The notes beneath the pieces were generated by a model. That model worked only from the letters and a program-made list of their open reading frames with translations. It searched no databases and was not told the origin of the DNA. DNA of 39,633 nucleotides from a virus. Positions 1 through 8,107 of this stretch are shown here, one piece after another. The DNA lies in IMG/VR virus record IMGVR_UViG_3300018428_000060, positions 1 through 39,633 of that record. One strand, written 5' to 3'. Every line of letters starts with the position of its first letter. Position 1 is the first letter of the stretch. The position numbers were made by a program, and so were the translations under genes.

Positions 1-660
1 ATACTCATCAAGAATCATTTCACACTCATCTGGTGTGAAGATGTTGTCATAAACTTTGACATACTCTAGCAACTTATTCTCGCCAGAGATTGTTGTAGTA
101 GTCTTTACCAAGTCTTCTCTATATCGATGATCCTTATCAAAATAGTATTTGAAGCACGGACCATGCAACCTGACATAATGTAAGAATACTTGCGTACAAG
201 ACTCTCCTTTAAAAGCATCTCTACCATGCTCACCATCCATGCCCAGGTACAACATGGCATCACCTGGATGCAAGTCAACAGACTTCTTCTCACCCAAAGG
301 TGTATAGATCCAAATAGTCCATACTTCATCACACTCCAAGTTAATGGTAAGTGAGATCTCACATTGTGGTTTATCTACATGACCTACAAGAACATTACCA
401 TTCTTATACTGTCTGGCATAAGAGTACGTTGGTAATACAGACTCTCCAACCATGTCACATACATGCTGGTTCTTCTCAACCAACAGTTCAATGAATGGTT
501 TAAAGTCGTACTTTGCAGAACTCCCGAAGACTTGAGGGTCACTTGGGAGTTCATGAGTATTACAATACTCCTTAAATTCTTTTGCTAAGCTATCTGCTCT
601 CTCTTTAGATATAAAATTAGGAACAATGACGTAATTGTTGTCAATCAGTTGTTGGTTCAT
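1..660 (-). CDS. 2OG-Fe(II) oxygenase, probably two-domain, partial (runs off the left edge)
   Basis: The reading frame opens at ATG 658-660 and stays open to base 1, giving 220 codons with no stop, so the 3' part of the gene is outside the window. Residues about 90-190 carry a prolyl-hydroxylase-like double-stranded beta-helix: an HxD iron motif in GHVDKPQCEIS, a PGDAMLYLG turn, the distal His in DGEHGRDAF, and then QVFLHYV. After about residue 195 a second domain seems to start (YVKVYDNIFTPDECEMIL), which resembles the N-terminus of a further 2OG oxygenase. The family hydroxylates protein or small-molecule carbon using 2-oxoglutarate, O2 and Fe(II). The start overlaps the stop of the upstream gene by 20 bases, so the two are probably cotranscribed. 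The substrate is unknown. Confidence 0.82.
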   Translation of the reverse strand, partial: MNQQLIDNNYVIVPNFISKERADSLAKEFKEYCNTHELPSDPQVFGSSAKYDFKPFIELLVEKNQHVCDMVGESVLPTYSYARQYKNGNVLVGHVDKPQCEISLTINLECDEVWTIWIYTPLGEKKSVDLHPGDAMLYLGMDGEHGRDAFKGESCTQVFLHYVRLHGPCFKYYFDKDHRYREDLVKTTTTISGENKLLEYVKVYDNIFTPDECEMILDEY

Positions 661-1525
661 TATCAGGGATTGAGGCGTCAGGGACTTCAGACTCTTCCTC
701 TGCGATCAGTTCTTCGATCTCAGAGACGACTTGCTCCGTGCTGTCTTCCTCAAATAATAACTCAAGATTGAACTCACTGTCAAGCATATTCAAGTCAATA
801 TCATCAAATTCACTTACAGTGTTGGGAGTAATCTCATCATTTTCTACATTAACCTCCTCTTCCTCATACTCAATGAGTGGTTTAGATGCAATACTCTTAA
901 CAGACTCAGCATCTACCACCGTTGCTTCTTCAACTTCAAACATGGACTCATCTACAGCATCATCAAACAATGATGGATCAACATTACCATCAAATACTGT
1001 TAGATTCTCATATCCTGCTTCAAATTCAAAAGATCTTTCACTCTCACTGAGATTCTCTTTGATTCTTTGTTCACCATAGAATAAGTTTTCGTGTGCTTCA
1101 GCAACACGTTGATGAACTTTTTCCATTTGTGAATCATGATCAGCAGTCATGCCACGAAGATTAGATTCATGCCTCTTCTGCATCTCCTCCATCTGACCTT
1201 CTAACTCTGCCATTGCCTCTTGCCAAGACAATGCTTGCTTCTTCTCTTCTTCTTCTCTCTTAAGTCTCTCTTGAGTCTGACGTTCCTTCTCTTGATTAAA
1301 ATGATCAACATATCGCTCAATCATTGCACGAGTAGCAGGAGTATTGGCAGCAGCACCAGAATCGTACTCTACCTCACCAACACCATCTACAGTACCATTA
1401 TCCTTCCACTGAATCGCCCATAGATGCTCAATATCAGCAAATGGCCAGTTCTCTTCAGTAAAGAAGATACCTAGTCCATCAATGTTGATGTACTTATCTG
1501 CTTCAATTAAGGTAAACTTCTTCAT
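641..1525 (-). CDS. Acidic coiled-coil protein of unknown function
   Basis: A protein of 294 residues. The N-terminal 55 residues form a compact Trp-rich segment (EENWPFADIEHLWAIQWKDNG) of a type I associate with phage tail-fibre accessory proteins. Residues about 75-160 are a charged, Gln/Glu/Lys-rich coiled coil, and the last 130 residues are very acidic and probably disordered. The start overlaps the upstream gene by four bases (ATGA), so translation is probably coupled. It sits next to the tail-collar genes, so a role in fibre assembly or in the virion is plausible but unproven. Confidence 0.72.
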   Translation of the reverse strand: MKKFTLIEADKYINIDGLGIFFTEENWPFADIEHLWAIQWKDNGTVDGVGEVEYDSGAAANTPATRAMIERYVDHFNQEKERQTQERLKREEEEKKQALSWQEAMAELEGQMEEMQKRHESNLRGMTADHDSQMEKVHQRVAEAHENLFYGEQRIKENLSESERSFEFEAGYENLTVFDGNVDPSLFDDAVDESMFEVEEATVVDAESVKSIASKPLIEYEEEEVNVENDEITPNTVSEFDDIDLNMLDSEFNLELLFEEDSTEQVVSEIEELIAEEESEVPDASIPDNEPTTD

Positions 1526-1854
1526 TCTTCTACCTCTTTTACATCTGCTGGGATTACCTTTTGATCTCTTGCCTGACTCAGCATCTGTGCTGCAGCAGAT
1601 AAGACATCAATGTTAGTTGAATTTGCCTTCACCATCTCATTTCTAAAAGACTCCACACCAGCACTTGTTGAACGTTGCTGTTGAGAGTTCTCAATAAGTA
1701 ACATGGGCATCCATGTAACCGCACATCCCCATTCATCTACGGGTTCACCTGTTTGTGGATTAGTTCCTCTAATTTGAGTATACCAAGAACATTCAAGTCC
1801 TTTACAGTCCTCGCCAATTAAAGGACAAAAATTACCAGGTTTAATTTGTGCCAT
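1522..1854 (-). CDS. Small cysteine-bearing conserved phage protein
   Basis: A protein of 110 residues. The N-terminal half has a Cys pattern that could bind metal: C10, C17 and C22 around NFCPLIGEDCKGLECSWY, then GCAVTW near residue 43. The WYTQIRGTNPQTGE and DEWGC segments are of a kind I recall from short conserved proteins of cyanophages and other phages, with no known function. The C-terminal half is helical and Ala/Gln-rich. It is the first gene after a TATACT promoter-like element, and its stop overlaps the next start by four bases. Confidence 0.75.
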   Translation of the reverse strand: MAQIKPGNFCPLIGEDCKGLECSWYTQIRGTNPQTGEPVDEWGCAVTWMPMLLIENSQQQRSTSAGVESFRNEMVKANSTNIDVLSAAAQMLSQARDQKVIPADVKEVEE

Positions 1855-1875
1855 AACGAATCACTTTATTAATTT

Positions 1876-1885
1876 AGTATACCAT
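1876..1885 (-). promoter_or_regulatory. TATACT -10-like promoter element
   Basis: On the minus strand the 10-mer ATGGTATACT lies 22 bases upstream of the start at 1854. The identical 10-mer occurs upstream of ndhD (21183-21192), and a close variant (ATGGTGTATACT) lies upstream of the helicase gene (19567-19578). I see no good -35 box. The repeated use at gene starts argues for a phage early or middle promoter. Confidence 0.5.
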
Positions 1886-1887
1886 AT

Positions 1888-2463
1888 TTAGTTCAGTGTA
1901 CAAATAATAACATCGACATATTGAACGCCGAGGTCTATTCCATCACTGAATGAAGTATTGATTGTTGTTGTTCCACTGAATGGGTGATTGTGTGCTCCAC
2001 CACCAGTTGACTCATTCATAGTTCCTGTGGCATTATTACCATCAACGGTACGAGCACCAGTGTTACTAAATGGTGTAGCGTTAGCACCACCAGTAGGACC
2101 ATAAATTGATGGGTGAACGTGATCTGGCAGTTCTGTTATTGACAGAGTGTGATTACCAATGAATGTACCAGCACCAGGAGGAATCTCCACTGGTAGTGTA
2201 GTGTTAATGCCAACGTTTATATTACCACTACTAGAACTCAATGCAGTAACAAATGAAGTACTACCACCAGTTCCACCACCAGTACCAGATACAACCCTCA
2301 ACGCTCTATCAGCATTTGTAGTATCTTGAGTCCACCCAGTTGGTGCAGTTGCTTGAAAGAATAACTTCTTAGTTCCTGCAGGATACATCCAATAGAAGGA
2401 ATCTATCTTATTATTTGGGTCCAGCAGATCGAATAGAACCCCATTGCCTGTTAAACGTGCCAT
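1888..2463 (-). CDS. Tail-collar/short-fibre-like virion protein
   Basis: A protein of 191 residues rich in Gly, Thr, Ser and Asn. It has a GWTQDTTNADRALRVVSG segment typical of phage tail-collar domains, then a His-rich tip-like region (ELPDHVHPS and GAHNHPFSG) and a hydrophobic C-terminus (VQYVDVIICTLN). The His-x-His pairs resemble the metal-binding knitting motifs at the tips of trimeric short fibres. It is a paralog of the gene just upstream (2465-3028), with one base between them, so the two are probably translated from one message. The likely role is receptor contact or fibre structure. Confidence 0.8.
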   Translation of the reverse strand: MARLTGNGVLFDLLDPNNKIDSFYWMYPAGTKKLFFQATAPTGWTQDTTNADRALRVVSGTGGGTGGSTSFVTALSSSSGNINVGINTTLPVEIPPGAGTFIGNHTLSITELPDHVHPSIYGPTGGANATPFSNTGARTVDGNNATGTMNESTGGGAHNHPFSGTTTINTSFSDGIDLGVQYVDVIICTLN

Positions 2464-2464
2464 A

Positions 2465-3028
2465 TCAAGCGAACGAGCAGATGATTACATCGATATACTG
2501 AATTCTCAGGTCAATATTACCTGTTCCAGTAGCAGTAAGACTAACCTGTCCAGAGAATGGGTGATCGTGCGCCTGACCAATACCACCAGGAGATAGAACA
2601 CCACCAGTATTGTTAGCACCTGGTGTTCTAAAACTACTACCACCACTAGATGCGTTTGCAGTTCCACCCATGTTAGAGTCATGAGTGTGATCTGGAATCT
2701 CAGCAGTGGTCAGAGTGTGACCACCAACAGTACCAGATACTGGTGCAGTAGTATTAAAGTTGACAGTAATGTTTGAATTAGAAGAGGGGAATACTGTGCT
2801 GAAGTTACTACCACCAGCACCAGAAGTTCCACCAAATCCAAATCCACCGCCAGCACCATTAACTAAGCGCAACGCCTTATCATTATGAGCAGTTACCTGA
2901 GTCCACCCAGTTGGTGCTGCTGCCTGATAGAATACGCTTACAGTATTTTGTGCTAATACGGAATACTTAGAAGATAATGATGTACCATCACTAAAAGTAA
3001 CCCCAGTGGCGGTTAATTGTGCTGCCAT
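2465..3028 (-). CDS. Tail-collar/short-fibre-like virion protein (paralog)
   Basis: A protein of 187 residues with the same plan as its downstream neighbour: PTGWTQVTAHNDKALRLV, a Gly-rich linker, EIPDHTHDS, AHDHPFSGQ and a C-terminal IQYIDVIIC. It is preceded by a late-type ATAAATAA element about 27 bases before the start, which fits late expression of a virion gene. The two paralogs may form a heteromeric tip or present alternative receptor-binding surfaces; this is inference. Confidence 0.8.
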   Translation of the reverse strand: MAAQLTATGVTFSDGTSLSSKYSVLAQNTVSVFYQAAAPTGWTQVTAHNDKALRLVNGAGGGFGFGGTSGAGGSNFSTVFPSSNSNITVNFNTTAPVSGTVGGHTLTTAEIPDHTHDSNMGGTANASSGGSSFRTPGANNTGGVLSPGGIGQAHDHPFSGQVSLTATGTGNIDLRIQYIDVIICSFA

Positions 3029-3054
3029 CTTACAACCATACTTCCTTTATTTAC

Positions 3055-3063
3055 TTATTTATC
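3055..3063 (-). promoter_or_regulatory. T4-type late promoter element
   Basis: The minus strand reads GATAAATAA, matching the T4/cyanomyovirus late consensus (ATAAATA). It lies 27 bases upstream of the tail-collar gene start at 3028. A second overlapping TAAATAAA copy is at 3046-3053. Confidence 0.6.
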
Positions 3064-3337
3064 AAGTACATTTAATCCAGAATCCATCATCAGTGAACTC
3101 CCAACCATCTGCAAGCACTGCTTGATAGTTCTCATATTTATCTTTGAATCCTTCAGGCACAAAAGGTGGCCATTGATTCCTGTAGAATTCTTGTGTCCAC
3201 CCATCATTATATGGGGATGTTGCCTGTACCTCATTCATGAGATCAGGGTAGATCTGACGACGTGGTTCATCACTACCCATCTCACGAACATACACTGTCT
3301 TGCCACCATCGGGTGACTCATAGATTTTAGCAGTCAT
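3062..3337 (-). CDS. Conserved hypothetical phage protein
   Basis: A protein of 91 residues with a mixed alpha/beta composition and many aromatics in the C-terminal half (NDGWTQEFYRNQWPPFVPEG and DGWEFTDDGFWI). No enzyme motif is visible. The start overlaps the upstream gene by 11 bases, and the stop sits at the late promoter of the next gene. It resembles small unassigned cyanophage proteins, but I cannot name a function. Confidence 0.65.
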   Translation of the reverse strand: MTAKIYESPDGGKTVYVREMGSDEPRRQIYPDLMNEVQATSPYNDGWTQEFYRNQWPPFVPEGFKDKYENYQAVLADGWEFTDDGFWIKCT

Positions 3338-3509
3338 TGTTCTTGTTAAACTTTTTACGACACGCCTTCACTTCCTTCATCTCATCTTTGATCATCTGAT
3401 AGGCATCCTCAGCGTTAATTCTACCACCAAGTTCCATAGCACAGATGACTTCGACTCTAGTTCCAAAGTGCTTGAGTGCTTCTTCAAAACAATTTAGTTC
3501 TTCATACAT
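3327..3509 (-). CDS. Small conserved hypothetical protein
   Basis: A protein of 60 residues, mostly helical and charged (CFEEALKHFGTRVEVICAME, then EDAYQMIKDEMKEVKACRK). It overlaps the talC stop by eight bases and the next gene by 11, which fits the operon. I recall similar short proteins in cyanomyoviruses without known function. Confidence 0.65.
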   Translation of the reverse strand: MYEELNCFEEALKHFGTRVEVICAMELGGRINAEDAYQMIKDEMKEVKACRKKFNKNNDC

Positions 3510-4161
3510 TATTCAATGCCTCAAGGGATGCTTCATAATCACGTTGGAAGATAGCAAGTCCCTCACGAGTCAACACACTGTCATACATTGCATTGAACAC
3601 TTTGGTTGGCATGGTAACAATGTCAGAACCATACATGAAGCAGCGAGAGACATGATGTGCATCACGCAGAGATGCAGCAAGCACTTCAGTCTTCATGCCA
3701 TGGACAGAACGACAGGTTGCAATAGCACGGACCAATTCAACACCACTGAAGGAGTTATCATTACAACGTCCAACAAAAGGAGACAGATAGGTTGCACCTG
3801 CCTTCATTGCCATCACTGCTTGTGCAACAGAGAAGACAAGAGTCACGTTAGTCTTGATACCCATTCCAGTCAGTCGCTTACAAACAAGCAGACCATCTGG
3901 AGTGCAGGGAAGTTTGATAGTGGCAGCAGTGCCAAACTTCTCAGCAAGGCGAACACCATCATCATACATCTCACCCACGGTGCCAACAACTTCCATGCTG
4001 ACATCAGGCACGCCAATATCAATCATCTCCTGATATACTTCCTCAGGATCACGACCCGCCTTACGAATCAGAGAGGGGTTGGTAGTAACACCATCAACAA
4101 GTCCCGTCGCAAAATATTTACGGACTTCTTCGGTATCTGCGGTGTCAAGGAAGATCTTCAT
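3502..4161 (-). CDS. talC: Transaldolase of the TalC / fructose-6-phosphate aldolase-like family
   Basis: A full-length small transaldolase of 219 residues. The (beta/alpha)8 signatures are in place: FLDTAD (Asp6), TTNPS (Asn28), the Schiff-base lysine Lys83 in ATIKLPCT, and SPFVGR. Transaldolase moves a three-carbon dihydroxyacetone unit in the pentose phosphate pathway. Cyanophage TalC is a well-known auxiliary metabolic gene thought to help shift carbon from the Calvin cycle toward NADPH and pentose production during infection. It lies in a run of small genes, overlapping both neighbours. cp12, its usual functional partner, is found at 36906-37133. Confidence 0.96.
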   Translation of the reverse strand: MKIFLDTADTEEVRKYFATGLVDGVTTNPSLIRKAGRDPEEVYQEMIDIGVPDVSMEVVGTVGEMYDDGVRLAEKFGTAATIKLPCTPDGLLVCKRLTGMGIKTNVTLVFSVAQAVMAMKAGATYLSPFVGRCNDNSFSGVELVRAIATCRSVHGMKTEVLAASLRDAHHVSRCFMYGSDIVTMPTKVFNAMYDSVLTREGLAIFQRDYEASLEALNNV

Positions 4162-4391
4162 TTGTCTCCAAGGGAATAGTTGTCAAGATTATATTTGGGT
4201 GGGGCGATTTTGTCAATCTGTGCTTGTAAACTGTTCTCAACTTCATACAAACAATTGATCAGACTGATCCTCTCCTCTTCAAGGTACTTTACACGATCTT
4301 CAAGTTTCTCTACCTTGTGCTGAAGTTCGTTGATAGGTACTTGTTCTTTGATGCCCCACTTCTCAAAAAACGAATATGGATTGTGTTTCAT
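4158..4391 (-). CDS. Short coiled-coil hypothetical protein
   Basis: A protein of 77 residues. Residues about 20-60 form a clear heptad coiled coil (LQHKVEKLEDRVKYLEEER), preceded by an aromatic N-terminus (NPYSFFEKWGI). The stop overlaps the talC start by four bases, so it is translationally coupled to talC. No function can be assigned. Confidence 0.7.
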   Translation of the reverse strand: MKHNPYSFFEKWGIKEQVPINELQHKVEKLEDRVKYLEEERISLINCLYEVENSLQAQIDKIAPPKYNLDNYSLGDK

Positions 4392-4392
4392 A

Positions 4393-4473
4393 TCATTTAT
4401 AAATGAATGGATCGCGGTTTTTGTTCCTAAACTTTTGAATAAAGTCTCTGACCTTATTGATTAGTTTCCTCAC
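4393..4473 (-). CDS. Putative 26-residue basic mini-protein
   Basis: A GTG start at 4471-4473 overlaps the TGA of the upstream gene (GTGA). The frame encodes 26 residues, rich in Lys and Arg with hydrophobic spacing (KLINKVRDFIQKFRNKN), and ends in DPFIYK. Its TGA is one base before the ATG of the next gene. It fills an otherwise empty 79-base gap exactly, which supports it being real. An amphipathic basic helix is likely; the function is unknown. Confidence 0.5.
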   Translation of the reverse strand: MRKLINKVRDFIQKFRNKNRDPFIYK

Positions 4474-4778
4474 AACTTACCTCCAACAACTCCACTATTT
4501 ACAATGCGACTATTGTCTTCTAGTGTGTCCTCTTGGAGACACTTAAGATGCCAGCGAGAGACTGTCAACACACCATCATATGTAGCACCAGTGATAAAAT
4601 TAGCACCCAAAATAGGTTCCTTCAGGACACTAGTGTACATACCAAAGCGAGTCTTCTTGATGTAAAATGCATCATCGATCCACTCCACATCTTCAGGAAT
4701 CTCCTTCTCAATCGTAGGGTTAGGACCCAGAGAAGTCATGATAGTTGGTCGTTTGGTCTCAGTCTTCTGTTCCGTCAT
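4470..4778 (-). CDS. Conserved hypothetical phage protein
   Basis: I prefer the ATG at 4778, giving 102 residues starting MTEQKTETKRP; an in-frame ATG at 4799 would overlap the upstream gene more deeply, and one at 4739 would give a shorter protein. The central part (IPEDVEWIDDAFYIKKTRFGM) and the following YTSVLKEPILG look like a beta-rich fold that I recall from cyanophage genomes. No catalytic motif is visible. Confidence 0.65.
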   Translation of the reverse strand: MTEQKTETKRPTIMTSLGPNPTIEKEIPEDVEWIDDAFYIKKTRFGMYTSVLKEPILGANFITGATYDGVLTVSRWHLKCLQEDTLEDNSRIVNSGVVGGKL

Positions 4779-4986
4779 CGGTTTTCTTATTAAATCCAAA
4801 AGGTGCTGTCTGTTCTTCCTTCTCTACACGGAGTTTATGTGCAAGAGTACAGACTGTTTCCATTACTTTAAGAGTATCTTCAGTCTTAGAACCTTCTGGC
4901 ATGTTACGATGAACAATGTCAAACAAGGGGAAGAACTGATTAGATGCTTCCAATACTTCTTCAGGAGTCAGAGGTTCTTTGTTCAT
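4759..4986 (-). CDS. Small hypothetical protein
   Basis: A protein of 75 residues starting MNKEPLTPEEVLEASNQFFP at ATG 4984-4986. An upstream in-frame extension to 5094 is open, but it overlaps another gene and has a low-complexity Leu/Arg composition, so I rejected it. The protein is predicted helical with an acidic, charged tail. Function unknown. Confidence 0.65.
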   Translation of the reverse strand: MNKEPLTPEEVLEASNQFFPLFDIVHRNMPEGSKTEDTLKVMETVCTLAHKLRVEKEEQTAPFGFNKKTDDGTED

Positions 4987-5122
4987 TTTTGTAAGGGTGT
5001 GGTTTGATAATACGGTTTTCAGCAGAGGTTTTGTGGAGTTGTTTAATTGCAGCAACAACCTCAGGAGTCTCATCCCACTCCCAGGTCTCTCCACCTTTAC
5101 CAGTAAAAGTTCTCTTAGTCAT
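4961..5122 (-). CDS. Small hypothetical protein (53 aa)
   Basis: The frame opens at ATG 5120-5122 and ends at TGA 4961-4963, giving 53 residues beginning MTKRTFTGKGGETWEWDETP. It overlaps the next gene's start by 26 bases. The upstream minus-strand sequence has an AGGAG-type ribosome site (CAGGAGATAACAATG). The composition (WEWDETPEVVAAIKQLHK) looks like a real short protein. Function unknown. Confidence 0.6.
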   Translation of the reverse strand: MTKRTFTGKGGETWEWDETPEVVAAIKQLHKTSAENRIIKPHPYKNEQRTSDS

Positions 5123-5149
5123 TGTTATCTCCTGACTGTCTGGATTTTA

Positions 5150-5863
5150 TCACATATCCAGTGATTGTGCAATCTTCTTTGCAATTACTTCATTAGTAAC
5201 AATACCAGAGTGTACTAAGTCTCTGGCAGTATCTACTTGCTTGATGTAATCACAATCTATTGCCTTCCTATTTGATGGATAGAGTGTAAAATCATAGTAT
5301 TTTGTGCTGCTCCACATCATCTGTGCAGTCAACCTTGTCATCCTTAGATGCTCTTCATTATGATGATCAAACCTTCTCCATGCTTTACCAAGTCCACCAA
5401 TATCTTCCTTCCACTGACCACAATGAACCACAGAATCATTCAAATATAGTGGACATCTTTGAGATGCAGACCATGAGAACACCACTGCAAGTGGTTCAGG
5501 GTACAGTGCCTTCAACTTAGCAGAGTTATGTAAAGAAAACATAGGAGATGATCCAGGTGCTCCCATATTGATAACTGGTCTTCCAGTTATCCCACTTAAC
5601 TGTGCAGCAATGGTTGAACTTAACTCACATCCAACACCAAAAACATAAGAACATCCAAACAAAACAATACACTTATGCCACGGAATACGATCAAACTCTT
5701 GGGTTCTATACCCCATAGAATTCAACCTATAACTGACACCAATGTTCCTATATCTCCAACTAGCTGGTTGTGACTTGGCGTTCTTTATAAACAACTGCTT
5801 ACTGTCTTGGTCAAACCAAGAACCACTTTGATCGGGTCTATCCTCTAATTCGTAAATGTTCAT
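5150..5863 (-). CDS. SGNH/GDSL-like hydrolase family protein
   Basis: A protein of 237 residues. A hydrolase-like block I is seen at FGCSYVFGVGCE (Ser in GCS), block II at INMGAPGSS, and a possible block V at DTARDLVHSG (Asp-x-x-His). The central WSASQR replaces the usual GxND. SGNH enzymes are esterases or acyltransferases acting on lipids and glycans. The start overlaps the carbamoyltransferase stop by four bases, so the two act as one translational pair. Together they suggest acyl and carbamoyl trimming of a sugar-like substrate. The substrate is inferred only from context. Confidence 0.65.
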   Translation of the reverse strand: MNIYELEDRPDQSGSWFDQDSKQLFIKNAKSQPASWRYRNIGVSYRLNSMGYRTQEFDRIPWHKCIVLFGCSYVFGVGCELSSTIAAQLSGITGRPVINMGAPGSSPMFSLHNSAKLKALYPEPLAVVFSWSASQRCPLYLNDSVVHCGQWKEDIGGLGKAWRRFDHHNEEHLRMTRLTAQMMWSSTKYYDFTLYPSNRKAIDCDYIKQVDTARDLVHSGIVTNEVIAKKIAQSLDM

Positions 5864-7284
5864 TGGAATATTTTTATACCATGAGTATCAGACCAAACCT
5901 TGGCATCATACTCATCATTGACTATTGGTTGTCCCTTAATATTTAAACTGGTATTAAGAAGAACTGGGTGACCAGAAACCTTACCCCAACGAAGCAATAG
6001 ATCATGTAACCTTGGTGCATCAGACTTCTTCACTGTCTGCACTCTACTGGTCCCATCAACATGCACCACTCCAGGTAATAACTCTGGCATCTTACACTTG
6101 ACAGTATACTGCATAAATGGACTCTCCACCATGTCATCATGCATATCAAAATACTTTGAGGCATATTCAATCGGAACCACTGGTGAGAATGGTCGGAACG
6201 ATTGTCTATGTTTGATAGTATTAACAACGTCTTTGATATTATGAACCGTTGGATCTGCCAATAAACTCCTGGCACCAAGTGCTCTGGGTCCAAACTCTGC
6301 TCTACCTCTAGCAAGACCACATACCTTATGATACCTCAAGTATTCAACGATTGAAGCGTTTGTATGCTTATGTAAGATCTTATATCCCAAATAGGGAGTG
6401 AATGGTATCCTTATCTTCTTATGTGCGAGCACAGCACCAATAGCAGATCCTGAGTCATCTGGTGCTGGCATGATCCATACTCTCTTGAAGAAGTCATATG
6501 CATGTGTGTTTGCAGCGCAATTCAACGCACACCCACCCATAATCACGACATTATCACTACCAGTCAATCGTTTTGTGAGTGCTAATGCATTACAAAATAA
6601 TGTAGTGTAAACCGTTTGAGATGCAGCAGCAATCTCTTCAGGACATGCCTCTGGTTGCCAATCACCTACACCTCTGTGCATATTTTGTTTGCATTCAAAA
6701 TCCATCCCAATCAATTCACCAAAAATCTTACCAACATAATCACCACCTTTACCATATGCTGATAGACCCATCATCAAATATTCTTCTTCATTTGGTTTGA
6801 ATCCACAACGCTGAGTCATTGCAGAATACCAAAGACCAATACTATTCGGATACTTAAGTCTCCAAAGTTGTTTAATATTATTACCTTTAGCAGACCAAAT
6901 GCTCATGGTGGTTGTCTCACCAATACCATCAATTACAAGAATGGCACTGCTTTGGAACTTACTGGTAAAGTATCCAGCACAAGCATGACTGTAGTGATGG
7001 TCAATAAACTTATGCTTACAATTAAAATACTTGGTGAAGTTGTCTTGAAATGGTCCTTGACCTGCTCTAATCTGTCGCAACTTCTTCCTAAGTGGTTGCT
7101 CATACCAACAGATCAGTTCAGGTTCACCATACTTATAAGCATAATTGATCAGTTCTTCACAAATATATGGATCGTTCTTCTTCCTACTAAAACGTTCACT
7201 CTGACTGGCAAACATGAGAGAATCATTAGAAAATACTGCTAGAGCAGCATTGTGACTATTCGATGATATCCCCCATGTTATCAT
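5860..7284 (-). CDS. NodU/CmcH/TobZ-family carbamoyltransferase
   Basis: A protein of 474 residues. The family marks are clear: an N-terminal ISSNSHNAALAVF, the metal-binding DHHYSHACAGYF, GGCALNCAANTH, then RAEFGPRALGARSLLADP and FRPFSPVVP in the C-terminal YrdC-associated region, and a final HPVLLNTSLNIKGQPIV. Known members (TobZ, NodU) make carbamoyl-adenylate from carbamoyl phosphate and ATP and pass the carbamoyl group to a sugar hydroxyl. It is shorter than the usual 550-600 residues but ends in the expected motifs. It overlaps a radical SAM gene upstream (28 bases) and the SGNH gene downstream. Confidence 0.9.
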   Translation of the reverse strand: MITWGISSNSHNAALAVFSNDSLMFASQSERFSRKKNDPYICEELINYAYKYGEPELICWYEQPLRKKLRQIRAGQGPFQDNFTKYFNCKHKFIDHHYSHACAGYFTSKFQSSAILVIDGIGETTTMSIWSAKGNNIKQLWRLKYPNSIGLWYSAMTQRCGFKPNEEEYLMMGLSAYGKGGDYVGKIFGELIGMDFECKQNMHRGVGDWQPEACPEEIAAASQTVYTTLFCNALALTKRLTGSDNVVIMGGCALNCAANTHAYDFFKRVWIMPAPDDSGSAIGAVLAHKKIRIPFTPYLGYKILHKHTNASIVEYLRYHKVCGLARGRAEFGPRALGARSLLADPTVHNIKDVVNTIKHRQSFRPFSPVVPIEYASKYFDMHDDMVESPFMQYTVKCKMPELLPGVVHVDGTSRVQTVKKSDAPRLHDLLLRWGKVSGHPVLLNTSLNIKGQPIVNDEYDAKVWSDTHGIKIFQ

Positions 7285-8107
7285 ATTGCTTCTCCCAATA
7301 ACTGACAGGTAGTGTTGGATCTTGTTTGATGTAAGGTTCCGTCTTATTCGCTGGACACATAGCGCAGAACGACTCGTCCTGTCTACTCAAAAATTCTTTT
7401 AATTGTTCGTCAGTACAATCTGAACTCAACGGTTCATATTTTAGATAAGGATCCCACTTTTGACTCAGATTATACTTGTTTGCTTGCATAGGGAGATACG
7501 CTAATGCAGGGCACTTCCATAACTTACCCTCATGTATTTGCATAGCATGTTTAGATACACACTTCTCCCAACTCAACCTAGGATTATTATCTTCATATGG
7601 CATAAGGTTGTTGCCATACCCCTTATATTGAGGTATCCAGTGAGTATTTGTAAAGTCCCAGAACTCTACATGTACACCCAGGTCATGCTTCCATTCCTTT
7701 GCAAGTTTATATCCTCTCTTGAACCTCCTCACATAGTCTTTATGTTTGGTGCTATGAATCGATATCGCTAGATTTGTCTGTGTTGCTAGTAATGCTTGAG
7801 GGAGTCTAGGGTGATTATGTAGATAACTTGCGTTTGATACTAAGTCTATTTTAGTTGATGGATCAGGATAAATCATCCTGACCAAATACACTATGTCCGA
7901 CAAATCTTTGTTTAATGTTGGCTCTCCACCTAAGATGACAAATGTATCAGGCACCACCCTTTGACTCCAATTATATAGCCATTCTCTGGCAGTATCTAAA
8001 GATAAGTTACCAAAGTGTCCATGATTGGAGTAATGAGAGCAACCCTCGCATGTAAAATTACATGCATGAGTTACATGTAGTTCTATCTGTTTAGTATTAA
8101 ATTGCAT
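7256..8107 (-). CDS. Radical SAM protein with C-terminal SPASM/twitch-like cysteines (copy 1)
   Basis: A protein of 283 residues. The CX3CX2C cluster motif is Cys16, Cys20 and Cys23 in HACNFTCEGCSHYSNHG, followed by the GGEPTL glycine motif that binds SAM. The C-terminal part holds more cysteines (WEKCVSKHAM, LWKCPALA, DCTDEQ, FCAMCP), which suggests an auxiliary Fe-S cluster as in SPASM/twitch enzymes. It is a paralog of the gene at 11688-12506, with the same cysteine positions and a very similar C-terminal block. Such enzymes abstract hydrogen from peptides, sugars or nucleotides. The substrate is unknown, but the neighbours are a carbamoyltransferase and 2OG oxygenases. Confidence 0.88.
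   Translation of the reverse strand: MQFNTKQIELHVTHACNFTCEGCSHYSNHGHFGNLSLDTAREWLYNWSQRVVPDTFVILGGEPTLNKDLSDIVYLVRMIYPDPSTKIDLVSNASYLHNHPRLPQALLATQTNLAISIHSTKHKDYVRRFKRGYKLAKEWKHDLGVHVEFWDFTNTHWIPQYKGYGNNLMPYEDNNPRLSWEKCVSKHAMQIHEGKLWKCPALAYLPMQANKYNLSQKWDPYLKYEPLSSDCTDEQLKEFLSRQDESFCAMCPANKTEPYIKQDPTLPVSYWEKQYDNMGDIIE

Noticed and set aside
105-362. 85-codon minus-strand frame
   Set aside because: Lies inside the longer open 2OG oxygenase frame (1-660), in another frame, with low-complexity Leu/Ser/Trp composition.
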